Shown here one piece after another: positions 20,928 to 32,399 of a stretch of 64,000 nt of DNA. The stretch lies in contig JASMTS010000012.1 in NCBI GenBank assembly GCA_041694155.1, positions 186,001 through 250,000 of the forward strand. The letters run 5' to 3'. Source of the DNA: JAAZVM01 sp041694155 (GTDB lineage Bacteria; Patescibacteriota; Gracilibacteria; BD1-5; UBA6164). The notes beneath the pieces are model-generated. The model was not told the origin of the DNA, made no database searches, and saw nothing but the letters and a program-made list of their open reading frames with translations. The position numbers and the translations under genes were made by a program. How positions within the stretch are numbered: the stretch's first letter is position 1; each line of letters begins with the position of its first letter.

Positions 20928-21656
20928 ATGAATTATAGTTTTCAACAAAAAACAAGGCAAATTGATATACTTAAAAAACAATTAATAGATAGTTGATTGG
21001 TAACAATTGATATTATTAATGATGCTCAAAAATTATATAATGATATACCTTATCATAATTTTTTGCATGCTTTGAGAGTTGCTAGTTATGTTTTATTATT
21101 AAATAAAAATAGATTTAGTCCTTTGGAAATTAGGTCTTTGATAATAGCATGATTATTTCATGATGCATGACATACTTGAGATGTTACAACTTTGGATGAA
21201 TTTATATCACTAGATTATTTTAGAGTTACTATGGATAAATATCCAGATTTTTTGATAGATGATAGTATATGCAGGGCATGAATAATTGGGACAGTTTTTA
21301 AAAACAGATCTAGTAATATAAATAAATATGCAAAAATTATGGCAGATCTTGATATATGAGATTTAGCTTTTTGAATCGAAGACTTTTTGTATTATTGATC
21401 ATTATATTCATTAGAATTATGAAAAAAACCTTCATTTTTTTATACAGAAGTAGAAAAATGATATTTTAAATTTTTGATGTGAATCAATAAGCATATAGTT
21501 ATATCTCCAGAAGTAAGGGAGGTATTGCCCAATGCACTAAATACAATAAGAGAATATTATAAAATTGATTTAGATAAAAAAATACAAATATATAATACAT
21601 TATTAAAAGAAGATATAACCTTAGAAGAGTTTAAAGAAAGGTTTTTTCAAAAATAA
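20928..21656 (+). CDS. HD-domain phosphohydrolase, cyclic-nucleotide phosphodiesterase-like
   Basis: 242 aa. The metal-binding residues are in PYHNFLHALRV (about residues 43-53) and AGLFHDAGHTGD (about 80-91), with a third Asp in KIMADLDIGDLAF. The pattern YHNxxHAxxV followed by FHDxxHxG resembles class I cyclic-nucleotide phosphodiesterases more than general HD proteins. It probably hydrolyses a phosphoester, possibly a cyclic nucleotide. A cNMP-binding protein is encoded at 38780-39181, but no cyclase is seen. Substrate is unproven. A strong terminator follows the stop. Confidence 0.75.
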
Positions 21657-21687
21657 AAAAGTAGAAATTTAAATTTCTACTTTTTTA
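21655..21687 (+). terminator. Bidirectional terminator between the HD gene and recA
   Basis: AAAAGTAGAAATTT / AAATTTCTACTTTT perfect stem with A-run and T-run, lying between convergent genes. Confidence 0.85.
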
Positions 21688-22677
21688 TTAGCTCAAGCTA
21701 TTTTTTATTACTTCTTCTATCTCTGCAGATAGTGCAGGGTTTTCTTTTAGAAAAGCTTTAGATTTTTCTCTTCATTGTCATAGTTTAGTTTCTCCATAAG
21801 AATAAAATGCTCAAGCTTTTTTTACAATTCAAGAATCTACTCATATATCTAATAATTCTCAAACTTTAGATATTCATTCATTGTACATAACATCAAATCA
21901 AGCTTCTTTAAAAGGAGGGGCTATTTTATTTTTTATAACTTTTACATTTGTCTGATTTCAGTTAATTTCTTTATCCATACCTGTACCAGATTCTATTTTT
22001 GCTTTTCTTCTTATGTCCAATCTTTGAGAAGCATAAAACTTTAGAGCATTACCTCAAGTTGTAGTCTCAGGACTACCAAACATAACTCAAATTTTCATTC
22101 TTATTTGATTTATAAATATCACTGTGCAGTTTGTTCTATGTATTGCTCATGTAATTTTCCTAAGTGCTTGACTCATTAATCTAGCTTGTAATCACATGTG
22201 CGAGTCTCACATTTCTCATTCTATTTCAGCTTTTGGTGTAAGTGCTGCTACAGAATCTACTATTATTAAGTCAACAGCTCATGAGTTAACAAGTTTTTCA
22301 GTTATTTCTAATGCTTGTTCTCAATAATCTGGTTGAGATATAAGTAAATTTTCTGTATCTACTCATATTTTTTTAGCATATTCAGGGTCTAATGCATGTT
22401 CAGCATCTACAAAAGCAGCAACACCTCATGCTTTTTGTATTTCAGCTATTGCATGTAATGTAAGTGTAGTTTTTCATGATGATTCAGGTCAATATATTTC
22501 TACTACTCTTCATTTTGCATATCAACCTCATAAGGCCAAATCTAAACTAAGTGATCATGATGAAAAAGTCTCAACTTTTTGTCTAGCTCATTCATCTCAC
22601 AATTTCATAATAGATCATTTTCAAAATTGTTTTTCTATCATTGATAGCGCATTATCTAAAGCTTCTTGTTTGTTCAT
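21688..22677 (-). CDS. recA: Recombinase RecA
   Basis: 329 aa. RecA coats single-stranded DNA and drives strand exchange and the SOS response. Motifs: Walker A GPESSGKTT, the FVDAEHALDPEYAKKIGV segment, Walker B [38 protein letters not shown] (loop 1), [32 protein letters not shown] (loop 2). The C-terminal acidic tail is short. The start MNKQEALDNALSMIEKQFGKGSIMKLG fits the family. TGA encodes many of the conserved Gly. A promoter with TTGACA lies upstream. No lexA gene is in the window. Confidence 0.97.
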
Positions 22678-22719
22678 AAATAATAGAGTTAAAAATAATT
22701 GTATACTTTTTGTATATAA

Positions 22720-22749
22720 ATAGTATATATTTTTATATATACTTGTCAA
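22720..22749 (-). promoter_or_regulatory. recA promoter
   Basis: On the minus strand TTGACA (22744-22749) and TACTAT (22720-22725), 18 bases apart, 43 bases upstream of the recA ATG. I see no typical LexA box. Confidence 0.55.
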
Positions 22750-22757
22750 AAGATTTT

Positions 22758-22985
22758 TTAATCTTTTATTTTATAGTTTGATTTTAGTCATTCATATGTT
22801 CATATTACTATGTTTTTTCCTGAACATGTATTACATACAAACTTATATCAGTTTGGATCTGGTCTAGTTGTTTCTACTATTTTTTTACAATCTTTACAAT
22901 AAAATGAAACTTCTCATCTTTCTTGTGAAAAATAATCTCTTTTGTCAAATTCCTCGATATTAACTAGGTCTGAAAATGTAGACAT
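22758..22985 (-). CDS. Small zinc-ribbon protein, 75 aa
   Basis: Contains two CxxC knuckles: FYCKDCKK at about residues 29-36 and KFVCNTCSG at about 48-56, a four-Cys zinc ribbon. The rest is short flanks: an acidic N terminus and a C-terminal GTYEGLKSNYKIKD. Small zinc-ribbon proteins of CPR bacteria are often RNA- or DNA-binding, but no specific role is shown. It lies between the exonuclease gene (14 bases upstream) and the recA promoter, which overlaps its 3' end region. Confidence 0.7.
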
Positions 22986-22998
22986 ATTTATATGATTA

Positions 22999-23607
22999 TT
23001 AAAATAAACTCATAACTTCTTCTTTAGGTTTTTCTATCTTTATTGTTCAATTATTTGCTAACTCTATAAAACATCTAAGAGTTGCTTCTACATCTGTAAG
23101 TGCATCATGGGCTCATACAAAAAATTCATTAAATAACTTTTTATGAAGTTCTCATAATTTTGGGTATTTAAACCTTTCTCAATTTCATTGTATGGCACAA
23201 AAATCAACAGTGTTTTTCATAGTACATATAACTTGTTTAGGTTTGTAATCAAACTCTCTATTTAATCTTTTTAATTCTAATTTTACCATTTCTTGATCGT
23301 ATTCTATATTGTGTCAAACAATGATGTCAGGGGTATTAATATAGTATAAAATTTTATCTATTGTTTCTTCTATATAAGGAGAGTTTTTTATATCTATATC
23401 ATATATATGGTGTACTTGACTTGAATTGTAGGGGATTGGTATTTTAGGATTTATCAAAAAGTCTACTCTTTCAATTTCTTTGAATTTTCAATTTTCTAAT
23501 TCTCATAATATTCATGCAAATTGCACTATTTTTGGTTGTTTGTTAAGGTCTGTTTCTTTTTTGTTTATAAAACCTGTAGTTTCGGTATCAAATACAAATA
23601 TTTTCAT
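22999..23607 (-). CDS. DnaQ-like 3'-5' exonuclease (DEDDh family)
   Basis: 202 aa. The three exonuclease motifs are present: FVFDTETTGF at residues 4-13 (D and E), IIVGHNIEYDQEM (Asp), and GAHDALTDVEATLRC (His and Asp; DEDDh). This family includes the proofreading epsilon subunit of DNA polymerase III, RNase T and stand-alone exonucleases. The single-domain length is that of a free-standing exonuclease or epsilon subunit. The zinc-ribbon gene follows after 13 bases. It could proofread replication or act in RNA turnover. Confidence 0.85.
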
Positions 23608-23683
23608 TTATAATTTTATTTAAAAATTAACTATTTTATTTTATAAAATAGATTGTTTTTGTAAAGTATAAAAATAAAAAAAA

Positions 23684-23702
23684 CTCCTTAATAAATAAGG
23701 AG
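23684..23702 (-). terminator. Terminator after the HARE-HTH regulator
   Basis: CTCCTT / AAGGAG stem; on the minus strand it is followed by a run of T. It is directly downstream of the stop at 23708. Confidence 0.7.
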
Positions 23703-23707
23703 ATTTT

Positions 23708-24763
23708 TTATTTTTTTAGTTGGTAATAATTTCTACCTACTCTTTCTATAACTTTTTTATTTTGTAAGTTCATGTAAATTGTAGTTTGTTTTACATTTCT
23801 TGTTTTTAGAACTTCTTTTGTTATATCTTCAGTACTCATAGGTTCTCAGCTTCTTTCTAGTGCATCAACTATAACATCTAATACAGTACCAGGGTTAAAT
23901 CACCATTCTTTTAATGCATAAATTCATCTTCATATAAGTACAAATTCACTATTTCTGATAAGTTCGTTATGAATAGTGTTTACCTTTACTTTTTCTTCTA
24001 GCATATCAGTTATTTTATTTGATATGTCTACAAAGTGCATAGGTACTTTTTCTTTTTTCATAACATATATAGCTTTGTCTTTTAGTGTTTTTGGATTTAG
24101 TATTTTCCATTTAGTTAATCAAACTAAATCATTTTCACCAAATATGATATCTTCAAATAACTCTAAGCAAGAGTCTATAAATGTTAAACTATATCTGTTT
24201 TCTGATTTTAGATTTTCAGCTATATTTTCATATAACTTTTCTTTTGTAATTACATCTTTTTTCTTTTTAAGTATTTTTAAAGCTTCTTTGTGTATAGATT
24301 CAATACTTTGTTTTGAAATACTTGGTAGGAAAAAATATATTTTACATCATAATTTTTGTTTTGATTTTTTTATTTCATAGTCAGATTGTACTATGAATTC
24401 AAGTACTCCTGAATTTATGTCTGATTCTAATTCTAAATCTTTTATTATTTTGTTTACTAATTTATCTTTTGATATTACTCAACCATGCATTTCTATAAAA
24501 TGCATAGCTCTTTCTTGTATTTTTGTGAGAAGAGTAGCTTTTATTATTCTACCTATTTTTTTTATTCAAGAATCTTCTATTTGTCTTACTCTTTCTCTTG
24601 TAATAGAGGGGCTAAAAGAGTTTCATATGTTTTGTAGAGTTTCTTTTTCTCAGTTTAGTCAAACTCTTCTTTCTATAACACTTCTTTCTTTTTCTGAAAG
24701 AGATTTTAGTATTTCTTCAAAAGATCTTACTATACTCTTGTTATTTAATATTGTATTGCTCAT
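23708..24763 (-). CDS. Sigma-region-4-like / HARE-HTH transcription regulator
   Basis: 351 aa. The N-terminal part resembles sigma-70 region 4: LSERERSVIERRVGLNGEKETLQNIGNSF followed by SITRERVRQIEDSGIKKI, the -35 recognition helix pattern. The C-terminal part holds a HARE-HTH winged helix like that of RNA polymerase delta: KEKVPMHFVDISNKITDMLE and EFVLIGRGIYALKEWG, then a second small winged helix (SGEPMSTEDITKEVLKTRNV). Region 2 is missing, so it cannot act as a full sigma factor. Fusions of this type are found in CPR bacteria and may tune RNA polymerase. Exact role unknown. Confidence 0.8.
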
Positions 24764-24840
24764 CTTTACAAGGGAATAACTTTAATAAATTCTTAATAAT
24801 ATATAATTGTTTTTACATAAAAGTCAAACTTTTTTATTTT

Positions 24841-25314
24841 TTAAAAAGGTAACTTCATATTGTTTTTTTCTTTAGACATCTCTCTTTCATAACTTAGCTT
24901 TTCTAGTATTATTTCTGAGTTATTTTTTTTGAATTCTTTCCTTATTAATAATCATCATATTAGTATAAGTACTCATGCTGTCATTGATAGAGTTGTTCAG
25001 TTTCAATAGGTTATTCATTCAGAAATTGTTGATAATCAAGTAGCAAAGCTTATAGTTATCAAGCTAAAACTAAGACTGATAAGTCAAGAGTTTATTATTA
25101 TAAAATGTGTTCTAAAATTGAGGTCTGAATATAGTTTTATTTTTTCTTTGTAGCTGTTTGATAAAACCATTAAAAGAGGTAGTATGTATATAATGAATAA
25201 TATGTATCATATATTTCATGATATAGGATTTAAAGAGTTCCATTTTATACTTTCTTGGTTATCTACTACCCATGGAAAAAATATACTAATTATACCTAAT
25301 ATAGATCAAATCAT
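24841..25314 (-). CDS. Predicted membrane protein, about four spans
   Basis: 157 aa. Hydrophobic spans at about residues 1-18, 36-52, 72-92 and 107-124, and a charged C-terminal tail (EKLSYEREMSKEKNN). I chose the ATG at 25314 because the frame reads on from MVLSNSYKEK upstream through two TGA codons with hydrophobic, membrane-like content; a shorter start at 25170 would cut off two spans. Gly-rich loops depend on reading TGA as Gly. No family recognised. It stands alone between the regulator at 23708 and a 200-base gap. Confidence 0.65.
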
Positions 25315-25518
25315 AACAATTTGCTTAGGTATAGACAAATTTAATGATTTAAATTTTATATTTTTGTAAATACTTTTTATTTGTTTTAAATATCTTTTGT
25401 TTGAGTTTTTCATAGGCTTTTAAAAATTCTTTTTAAAATTTGAAAAAACTTTAATTATATTTGATATTTTTGCAAATAGTTTATAATAATTGTGTTAAAA
25501 TCTTAATATTACTTGTTG

Positions 25519-25764
25519 ATGGTACAAAAAAAAATAATAAAAAATTCATTTTTGGAGTTAATTCTTTTATTATTAAGTATAATTGTTTCTTTTTTTAGGT
25601 CGTTTTTTTTAATTTTTTCAAAAGATATAAAGAAAAATAATATTTTTTTCTTATTTATGGACTTTGTATTTAGAAAATGGCCTAGATATTTTTGGCAAAA
25701 ACCTTCACTTTACAAATTATTATCTTTTCCTTGAAATCTTATTAACTACTTACTTAAAAAATAA
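25519..25764 (+). CDS. Small hydrophobic protein, 81 aa, before the pilin genes
   Basis: Begins MVQKKIIKNSFLELILLLLSIIV, one membrane span, followed by a basic aromatic segment (FRKWPRYFWQKPS). It ends one base before the first pseudopilin gene, so it is probably co-transcribed and could belong to the pilus or secretion machinery. It has only one TGA (in SFPGNL) and no recognised domain. Two TTG codons lie directly upstream, but the ATG is preferred. Confidence 0.6.
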
Positions 25765-25765
25765 T

Positions 25766-26935
25766 ATGAAAAAAAATAATATTAAAGCTTTTACTTTGGT
25801 CGAAATAATGATATGAATTTTGGTAGTGTCTACCGTGATAATAGCATGATTTCAAGCCTATTCCAGCATAGCTGTATGAAAAATAAACTTAGTAGAAAAA
25901 ACTGACATGCAAAAAGATAGTTTTTATTTTACTGAAAAATTATTCCAAATAATAAAAAAATGATGAGTATTAGATTATGAAGAATATTTTAATAGAAAGG
26001 TGGTTTGAACTAACACTTCTAGTGGTCATTATTTAGCTCCTACTTGATTTTGAAACTATTGAAAAGATTGAGACTTAATAAATGATTATTGAGAATGATT
26101 TTATTATTGTTCTAGTGACAGTACTTCCAATAGTGTTTCAGGTAATGGTTGTTTTGATAATTGATTGAGCTACTATTCAGATGGTTTAGATTACTTATCT
26201 TCAAATTGAGATTACCAAAGGTATTGACAATATAGTTTACAATTTATTGATTATAATTCAAATATGAATTCTGATTGATGAGATGAAAACAATGACTGAA
26301 GTATATTATGAGACGATGACGATGAAATATTATGAGATGGTCCAGATGTATTTTTGTCTTGAAGTGATGTAAAAGAAATTTACCTTATAAGTGGTGATTG
26401 AACTAAAAGAACTATTATTAGGTGGAATATAAAACAAGATAATTTTGCTCCTCCATGATCAACATGTAATGCTAGTTCTATAACAGATTTTTCTAATACT
26501 AATTTAGAATGATGTAGATGAACTATAGAATTTTTAAAATTAGAATGATATGATTATTGATTAGATCATGATATTTCAACAATTGATTCTGATTGAAGCC
26601 AATATGATTGAGTTATTGATACTTGGATTTATGATTCACAATTCACATGAGTTACATGATGAAATATTAATCAATTAGCTAGTGATGGATGAGATTATTG
26701 GAAAGAGCTATTTCCTGATACTGTAAGTGTTACAGATTTCAAAGTTTATGCTTATCCAAATATAGATCCAGAAGATTCTTGGAAAAATGATACTCCATCG
26801 TCAAAAATATCTCCTTACATAACTATCAATTTTAAAATTAAGCCTTCATGGGAAGTTAGAAGTAGACTAAAAAATGATTGAAAAGAAATTAATCTTACAA
26901 CAACAATAAATTTAACAGATATATATAGTAAATAA
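25766..26935 (+). CDS. Type IV pilin-like protein (pseudopilin), 389 aa
   Basis: The N terminus KKNNIKAFTLVEIMIGILVVSTVIIAGFQAY is a class III prepilin signal: a short basic leader, cleavage before Phe in A|FTLVE, Glu at position 5, and a hydrophobic helix of about 20 residues. The rest is a large extracellular domain rich in Gly, Ser, Asp and Asn with two Cys-containing segments (YYCSSDSTS and NGCFDN, then TCNASS). It is far longer than a normal pilin, so it is likely a minor pilin or tip adhesin. It is followed by a second prepilin-like gene after 5 bases. No pilus assembly genes are in the window. Confidence 0.8.
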
Positions 26936-26940
26936 TTATT

Positions 26941-27855
26941 ATGAAAAAAAATCAAAAAGCTTTTAGTTTGGCTGTAGCAATGGGGCTTGTTTTGATAACA
27001 AGTCTTTTGGCTTATACTATATTAGAATACATGATTCCTTTCAGTAGAAATATAAAATGAATAGAAAACTCTACCATGGCATATTATAATTCTAACAAAT
27101 GAATTGAGATATGACTTTCTTTAATTAATTGAAGGCAAGATGATGAATTAGATGTTTGATACTCTAGGTCATATGAATCAGATAGAGTTTATGATTATGA
27201 ATTTAACTCTTCTGTAATATGATCTACTTTACCTGAAAATGGTATGTGAGATAGTTATTATGATAATGACTATAATAAAATAATGACTTGAAACCCTATA
27301 CAATTATCAATATGATACTGAATGCTAAGCTGATGAAATATAGATGTTATTTTTAGGGTTCCTGATTTAAATGAAGATTCTTTATTTAATCAAGAATTAG
27401 TTGATATATCATGAGATGATATGTGAATTATAAATTGGCAATTAACTAGTGCTTCTTCAACTCTTAATTCACACTCTGGTTCACTTATAAAGGTTTCAGA
27501 GGTTAATGATATGACAACTTGATCTGATAATATTCCTCCAGATGATTTAGATATGTGGTCTAGGGATTGAAGATTGCTTGATTGAAGCTCTAGTAACTTT
27601 TCAAGTTTTTATAACTCTAACTGTAATTGATCAAACGAATGTATATTAAAATTTTCTGTTATCAATGAATTAATTACTTCTGATTGAGGTGTCCCATATT
27701 TGGAGTGGCAAATTGATACATGATCAGATAATATACCATATCGTTATTCAAGGATATATTCTGAAGGTGAATCTTATTGATTTGTAAAACAAATTGATGT
27801 TAGGGTTCCACAAGAAACAGTTTCAGAAGCTTTTGATTTTACTGTTATACAATAA
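26941..27855 (+). CDS. Second prepilin-like / PilX-like protein, 304 aa
   Basis: Starts MKKNQKAFSLAVAMGLVLITSLLAYTILEY. The basic leader, A|FSL cleavage site and hydrophobic helix are those of pseudopilins, but the usual Glu at position 5 is absent, as in GspK/PilX-type minor pilins that cap the fibre. The mature domain is Ser/Asn/Asp/Gly-rich. Gene order (small membrane protein, large pseudopilin, this protein) suggests one transcript encoding minor pilins. The rluD-like gene follows after 26 bases. Confidence 0.7.
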
Positions 27856-27881
27856 AAGTATTTAATTATATATAAATAAAA

Positions 27882-28895
27882 ATGAAAATATTCACAATAG
27901 AAGAAAATGATGCAAACCAAAGATTAGATAAATTTTTAAAAAAATTATTTCCAAATGCTACTAGAAGCCTTATATATAAGTTCAATAGAAAGAATAAAAT
28001 AAAAATAAAGTCAGATGATACTGATTTTAAATTTAAAAAAATGGACAATGAATATAAGTTAAAATTAAATGATGAAGTAAAGATTTTTTTGAGTGATTCT
28101 GAATTTGATACTCTAAATAAAAAAATAGAAAACAATGATATTAAGTTATGAGAGTCATTATCAAAAAAAGATATAGTATATGAAGACTCTAGTTTGTTGG
28201 TTATAAATAAAAATCCTTGAATAAATGTTCATGCAGGTGACCATAAAACAAAAGAAACAAATATTATAAATCAAGTACATGATTATTTATGAAACTCATT
28301 AAATAGTCTTACATTTAAACCTAGTCTTATACATAGGATTGATAGAGATACTAGCTGACTATTGCTTATTTGAAAAAGAAAAGATATTTTGACAAAGCTT
28401 GTATGAGATTTTAAAGACCATAAAAAGGTCAAAAAAATTTATTATGCAATTGTATTATGAAGACTATCTAGAAAATCTTGAGTTATTAAAAAACCACTAA
28501 AAAGGATTCAAGGTGCAGTTAATCAAAATAAAGTTCAAGTCTCTGAGTCATGACAAACAGCCATATCTCATTATAAATTATTGAAAGAATATACTATAAA
28601 TACAAATGAATGAAATTTGATTTTCTCTGAAGTCGAAGTTCGTATAGAAACATGAAGAATGCATCAGATAAGGGTACATATGTCTAGTATATGAAACCCT
28701 ATCTTATGAGATAAGGCATATTGAGATCAAAAAATAAATAGATTTCTAGAGTTAAATTATGGGCTTTCAAGGCAAGCCTTACATGCTTGGAAGATTGATT
28801 TCTTCCATTATTATAGAAATAAAAAATTTTCTCTAGAGGCTAGGCTTAAAGATGATTTGAAAAATTTTATAAATAAACTAGATAATAAAAAATAA
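27882..28895 (+). CDS. RNA pseudouridine synthase, RluC/RluD family
   Basis: 337 aa. The N-terminal S4-like RNA-binding domain is NQRLDKFLKKLFPNATRSLIYKF. The catalytic domain has DIVYEDSSLLVINKNPGINVHAG and the active-site loop LIHRIDRDTSGLLLIGK, with the catalytic Asp in RIDRDT, then GRMHQIRVHMSSIGNPILGDKAYG. These are the hallmarks of the RluA superfamily. The target uridine (23S rRNA 955/2504/2580 or 1911/1915/1917) cannot be read from the sequence. It precedes a terminator at 28900. Confidence 0.92.
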
Positions 28896-28899
28896 TTTT

Positions 28900-28927
28900 T
28901 TAAGCTTATTTAAAATAAGCTTTTTTT
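28900..28927 (+). terminator. Terminator after the pseudouridine synthase
   Basis: AAGCTTATTT / AAATAAGCTT stem followed by seven T, a few bases after the stop at 28895. Confidence 0.8.
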
Positions 28928-28987
28928 ATTGATAATTTTATTTTTAGTTGTATTATTTATTTAAATATAAATTAATTTAATATAAAT

Positions 28988-30130
28988 ATGATAGGATTTT
29001 TATTAAAACTTATGCTTACAAGAGGGCTTTCTATGAAAAGGTGGAATAATTTTCCTCGTATAGAAGATGTTAGTCATATGGATAATGTGGGTTATGTTTT
29101 ACATATTGCTTTATTCTTAGCTTATTTAGAAGAAAAAAATTGAAAAAGTATAGATAAGGAATTTTTGATTAAAAGAATAATTTTCAACTCTTTTTTATCC
29201 CTTTTGATATCTGATATCAATTCTTGAACAAGAGAGTATATCAAAAATATAGATAATTCTATATTCAAAAAAATAGAAGAATTATGAATTCAAAACTTAA
29301 TGGATCTAGATTCTCCAGAATATATTAAATATGATATAAAAGAAACTATATTAAATCAAACTAATGAACTAGAATTATCTATTATTTCTGCTGCAAAAAA
29401 ATATGCATGACTTAATGAGTGTCTTATAAATTCAAAAATATATAGTGATACTTATGAAGTACCTCTAAAAGAAATAAATGATTTTTTATCAAATAAAAGA
29501 AAGACTTTAAAAAGTTTGGATATATTACTTTGAAATGATGATTATAGAAAGTACCTTAGTCATATTAGAAGACTAAGTCACTCTATGAGATGGAGTTGAC
29601 AGACTAGAATATTTCCTATATCAGTTATGTCACACTTAGTTGTAATAACTTTTGTTGCTTATGTTATATGAAAAATAGAAAATTATAATTGAGCAAATTT
29701 TGATATTCAAGAATTGTTATTGAAAACTATTTATCATGATATTCCAGAAGCTATTACTTGAGATATAATAACTCCTACAAAAAAATCAGTTGACTGATTT
29801 GAAAAAGTTTTAGAAAAAGTAGAAATAAAAATGATGGATGACTATATATTTTGTAATGTTGATAGTGATTATAGGGAGTTAGTTTTTGAATATATGCTAA
29901 ACCCTTTTGATTGAGAAATCGGTAAAATTGCAAAACATGCAGATATATATTCAGCACTTCTTGAGTCAAAAATAGAAAGAAACTATTGATGAAAAAATTT
30001 TTCACAAATATACAGAAATATAAAAAAAGTTTTAAACAAAATTGATACAAAAAGTATGGATTATATGCTAAAAAATGTAATTGACAATTTTGATGAAAAA
30101 ATAGATGATGTACATTTAAAAACTAATTAA
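28988..30130 (+). CDS. HD-domain hydrolase, YfbR-like
   Basis: 380 aa. The N-terminal part has NFPRIEDVSHMDNVGYVLHIALFLAY, where the His of SHMDN is the first metal ligand of the YfbR/5'-deoxynucleotidase group. The HD pair and the following acidic motif are in LLKTIYHDIPEAITGDIITPTKK, typical of that group. An insertion of roughly 130 residues separates the two halves, which is unusual; related enzymes are about 200 aa. A final Asp is in KHADIYSALLESK. It likely acts on nucleotides or phosphates. The methyltransferase gene begins 8 bases after the stop. Confidence 0.78.
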
Positions 30131-30138
30131 AATAAATA

Positions 30139-30906
30139 ATGGATACATACAATAAATTTTTGGAGTATTATGATGATATAGTTAGATGAATAAATTCTCC
30201 ATTGGATGATGAAGTAGAATTTTTGATAGAAGACTGTATAATGGAATATAAACCTAATTCACAAACTATATTGGAAGCAGCCTGTGGTACATGAACTGTT
30301 GCTTTTGAGTTAAAAAACAGATGATATGATGTATCTGGTTTTGATATAAATAAAAAGGCTTTAGACATAGCAAAAGATAAACTATGAGAAAAAAATGTTT
30401 ATCATGCTGATATGATAAACTATGATTTTAATAAAAAATTTGATATTATTTTATGTAACTACAACTCTATTTGTCATTTGTTAAAATGGGAAGATTGGAA
30501 ATCTTTTTTTATTAATACTTACAATAATTTGGATAAATGATGACTTTTTGTTTTTGATATAAATACAATTTTTGAATTTGAAAATATAACTCGTGATTTT
30601 GCCCAGTTTTATACATTTTGAAAGGATGTTGTTTGTCTTGAAATGTTTAAAAGACAAAAAGATTCAGAAAAAGATATTGATATTCCATGAATCTATTATG
30701 AATGGCTTATAAAAATATTTTCTCATCAAGATAATGATAACTTTAAATTGACAAAAGAGGTTGTAAGAGAAAATTCTTTTGCTATATCAAAAATAGAAAA
30801 AGAGTTATCTAATATATGATTTAAGCTTGTAGAAAAGGTTGATTATCATTATTGAAAGGTGACTGCTGAAAGTGAAAGGGTTTATTTTATATGTATAAAA
30901 AAATAA
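30139..30906 (+). CDS. Class I SAM-dependent methyltransferase
   Basis: 255 aa. Motif I is TILEAACGTGTVAFEL (SAM-binding Gly loop), motif II has the acidic residue in VSGFDINKKALDIAK, and the DIILCNYNSICHLL and GGLFVFDINTIFEF segments follow in the normal order. The fold is clear. The substrate is not: small-molecule and protein methyltransferases both look like this. Stop and start of the neighbours are 7-8 bases away, so it belongs to the 28988-32367 transcript. Confidence 0.85.
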
Positions 30907-30913
30907 TTTTATA

Positions 30914-32026
30914 ATGAAATATGTATTATCAACAATAGCTTGAGTAGAAAGTATAGCAAAAAAAGAAATACAAAAACAATGATGAATAATTGAAGAAACT
31001 ACTGATAGGCTTATAACTTTTTCTGGTTGAGTCGAGCTTATACCTAGAATAAATTTATGGTCTAGAGTATGAAATAAAATGTATTTATTGCTTGCAGAAG
31101 AAGATAATGTATTAGGTTTTGATCAAATGTTTGATATTATCAAAAATATATCATGGAAAAAATATTTTAAAAAAGATTTTCCTATTGTTATAAAGTCGAG
31201 TTCTATAAGAAGTGATTTATATTCAGCTAGAACTATTCAAAGTTTATGAAAAAAAGCTATTGTAAATTCTCTTGTTTGAGAATGATGAGTTGTTCATGAG
31301 GATGATAATTTAGAAAAGCTAGAGGTTTTAGTACTTATTATAGATAACAAATTAAGAGTGTTATTAAATACTTCATGAAGTGCCCTTCATATGAGATGAT
31401 ACAGGACCAATGCATGAGAAGCACCCATAAAAGAATCACTAGCTGCTGCCCTTGTTTTGTTGTCTGGTTGGAAGTTTAGAGAACCTTTTTATGATGTTTT
31501 TTGTTGAAGTTGAACTATTGCAATAGAAGCTCTTATGATTGCAAAAAATATAGCCCCTTGATTAAAAAGAAATTTTGCTTTTGAGTGATTATGACTTGTT
31601 AATAGTGAAGTTTTTGAAAATGAAAAACTTTTAGCACAAAAAAAACAGTATAATTGAGATTATACTATTAAGGCAAGTGATATTGATAATAGTATGATAG
31701 ATATAGCTCAAGAAAATGCTTTAAGAGCTTGACTTGCTTGAGAAATAAATTTTGAAACAAAAGATTTTAAATCTTATTTTGATAAGGATTTAAGGGGGTG
31801 CTTAGTCTCTAATCCTCCTTATTGAGATAGGCTTAAAGAAGAAGATTTGGTATGATTATATAATAATATAGACAAATTGTTTAGAGTTAATAATAACCTT
31901 AATTGATGAGTTATTTCTAGCTTTATGGACTTTGATAATATTATATCAAATAAAAAGATGTATAAAAAAAGAAAGCTTTATAATTGATGAGAAAAATGTT
32001 ATTTTTGGAAAAAGATTAATTGATAA
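30914..32026 (+). CDS. 23S rRNA guanine-N2 methyltransferase, RlmL-like
   Basis: 370 aa. The N-terminal THUMP domain begins with YVLSTIAGVESIAKKEIQK and carries RINLWSRVGNKMYLLLAEED. The catalytic UPF0020 domain has LLNTSGSALHMRGYR, EAPIKESLAAALVLLSGW, motif I FYDVFCGSGTIAIEALMIA, IKASDIDNSMIDIAQENA and the N-P-P-Y motif SNPPYGDRL. This matches the RlmL N-terminal half (m2G2445 of 23S rRNA) without the RlmK half, as in most bacteria outside the gammaproteobacteria. Target site is by homology only. Confidence 0.88.
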
Positions 32027-32034
32027 AAAAAAAT

Positions 32035-32367
32035 ATGCAGACAATATCTAGGTTGATGCCATCTAAATTTAATGAAAAGCTATTATCATGAGAATATATT
32101 TTGATAGATTTTAGAACTTATGAAGAAAAAATATATTATTGATATATTTGAGGTACTGACTTGTTTATTGATGTATACAGTCGTGATATAGTAGAAAAAA
32201 TAAATTGATTGGATAAGAAGAAAAAATATTTGATTTATTGCTTTCATTGAAATAGAACACAATGAGTTCTTGATTTTATGAAAAAAAATTGATTTATTGA
32301 AGTCTATGATTTGATTTGAGGTATAGAGTATTGGCAAAATTATGGTTATGATATGGTATTTGATTAA
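32035..32367 (+). CDS. Rhodanese-like protein
   Basis: 110 aa single rhodanese domain. The N-terminal part is EYILIDFRTYEEKIYYGYIGGTDLFID, as in single-domain rhodaneses that often start with a D-x-R motif. The active-site loop is YLIYCFHGNRT, with the catalytic Cys at about residue 76, followed by GFIEVYDLIGGIEYW. Such domains carry sulfur as a persulfide and can feed tRNA thiolation or Fe-S assembly. It is the last gene before the imported-looking gene at 32432. Confidence 0.85.
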
Positions 32368-32372
32368 AAAAA

Positions 32373-32399
32373 TTGATTTTTTTTAAAAACATATATAAT
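32373..32399 (+). promoter_or_regulatory. Weak candidate promoter before the 32432 gene
   Basis: TTGATT (32373-32378) and TATAAT (32394-32399) with a 15-base spacer, shorter than ideal. Confidence 0.35.
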
